Assembly (NCBI GenBank): GCA_018818835.1
Contig: JAHIRD010000151.1
Coordinates: forward strand, 1-43,023
Origin: Pseudomonadota bacterium
GTDB taxonomy: Bacteria > Desulfobacterota > Desulfobacteria > Desulfobacterales > Desulfolunaceae
Direction: 5' to 3'
Length of the DNA stretch: 43,023 nt
Below are positions 42,382 through 43,023 of this stretch, piece after piece. The notes beneath the pieces are model-generated. The model saw only the letters and a list, made by a program, of their open reading frames with translations. It made no database searches and was not told where the DNA came from. Numbering within the stretch: position 1 is the stretch's first letter; every line of letters begins with the position of its first letter. The translations under genes and the position numbers were made by a program.

Positions 42382-42422
42382 ATCAAGGGGCTATGACGAA
42401 AGTCATAACCCCTGATTTTTTT
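42382..42422 (+). terminator. Rho-independent terminator of tRNA-Phe
   Basis: The stem TCAAGGGG-x-TATGAC pairs with GTCATAACCCCTGA around GAAA, followed by seven T. Confidence 0.9.
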
Positions 42423-42930
42423 GTAACAAAACTTTGTAAGCACTATGTAAGCAAAATTCAATTATTTAAGGCCACAAACGCCGAAACCATTCCCCAAACA
42501 TAATGTATATCCCTCGAACAAAAAATGAAGCTCCCTATTCTCATCCCTTACTTAATTAAAATTGGATTCTAATTTAGAGTCTCGCCTTCGACACGATATT
42601 TAAGGATTTCATACATGCCGGAGCACATGATTGCACTTGAATCAACAATTGTGTAAGCATTTTGTAAGCAACCCGACCCCAGCGTCCCGAACGGGGCACT
42701 CTACTAAATATTGCATTTATTATCAGCATGTTACATAGAGTCATTTTTATTAATTTTGCATTTTTAACGACAAATATAACGACTTTATAATATGCCGCAA
42801 TATTTTAATGTGTTACGCCTGTTCTGTGGACTAAATAACCTCATCTGGTTATGATGGATTTCGGGGAGGGCTTCGATAACCATCGGAATGTGTCAATGAA
42901 AATGAGACACAATGTTAAAAAAATTAAACT
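42423..42930. other. Region downstream of tRNA-Phe; no supported gene
   Basis: No supported gene was found. The stretch is AT-rich and carries the paired TGTAAGCA repeats listed separately. A short minus-strand frame around 42570-42670 has no ribosome site. Confidence 0.45.
42435..42670 (+). repeat. Two pairs of phased TGTAAGCA direct repeats downstream of tRNA-Phe
   Basis: TGTAAGCA occurs at 42435-42442 and 42446-42453, and again at 42652-42659 and 42663-42670. In both pairs the period is exactly 11 bp, one helical turn. This is the layout of integrase arm-type sites near an attachment site; no integrase gene is seen in the window. Confidence 0.5.
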
Positions 42931-43023
42931 CTAATCGGATGTGTCCAACACATCCTTTGGTTTATTAATCCAGACCGCATCGGGCAATTCCGGTGGAACG
43001 GGCAATTTCCTTTTAAATCGGGC
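42931..43023 (-). CDS. C-terminal end of an unknown protein (runs off the window)
   Basis: The last 30 codons read in from the window edge on the minus strand. They include RFKRKLPVPPELPDAVWINK and end DVLDTSD before a TAG at 42933-42931. Composition looks coding, but no family is recognised. Confidence 0.35.
   Translation of the reverse strand, partial: ARFKRKLPVPPELPDAVWINKPKDVLDTSD

Noticed and set aside
42570-42670. Short minus-strand frame ending EILKYRVEGETLN
   Set aside because: It is short, without a ribosome site, and overlaps the TGTAAGCA repeats.

Overview
The window looks like the chromosome of a Gram-negative, strictly anaerobic deltaproteobacterium, most likely of the sulfate-reducing Desulfobacterales. 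This is an inference. It rests on a shikimate operon that starts with the two archaeal-type enzymes AroA' and AroB', a class I Fe-S fumarase, two FadD-like ligases, a hybrid PAS/GAF kinase with a cysteine-rich GAF domain, outer-membrane and lipoprotein genes, and repeat-rich spacers. No CRISPR array or complete prophage is visible.

Bases 1-10500 are accessory-like. They hold the start of an IS3-type transposase, a brnT-brnA toxin-antitoxin pair, two decayed REP-associated (Y1/RAYT) transposase copies on either side of a small secreted cysteine protein, a lipoprotein built from 46-residue repeats, a large STAND ATPase (CHAT-like stub, NB-ARC, TPR), a SEC-C zinc protein and a fumarylacetoacetase-family hydrolase. 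Bases 11000-19000 hold a B12-type radical SAM enzyme, two outer-membrane proteins, a DUF4382-type lipoprotein, a divergent YchF-like protein and TruC. Bases 19100-32200 hold two FadD-like ligases (one with changed catalytic residues), tRNA-Leu, PBP1B, a TPR lipoprotein, fumarase, and a hybrid histidine kinase with a response regulator.

Bases 33300-41240 are one minus-strand aromatic amino acid operon: leader, aroA', aroB', pheA, aroE, aroA, aroK, aroC, tyrA. It leads from the DKFP/aspartate-semialdehyde entry to chorismate and on to the Phe and Tyr precursors. 3-Dehydroquinate dehydratase is missing and must be encoded elsewhere. Upstream of aroA' is an unannotated 30-codon leader peptide with eight consecutive aromatic codons (Phe-Tyr-Phe-Trp-Tyr-Tyr-Tyr-Phe). 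Mutually exclusive hairpins and an intrinsic terminator follow it. This is a textbook attenuator that would sense all three aromatic amino acids, and it is the most interesting thing in the window. rsmE and tRNA-Phe(GAA) lie just beyond. tRNA-Phe is followed by phased direct repeats that could be integrase arm sites.

Several dispersed repeat families run through the spacers: a MITE-like element with a full copy at 17111-17263 and at least five partial copies, a pair of repeats whose hairpin stems differ in sequence but both pair perfectly, and a short motif near the transposase remnants.
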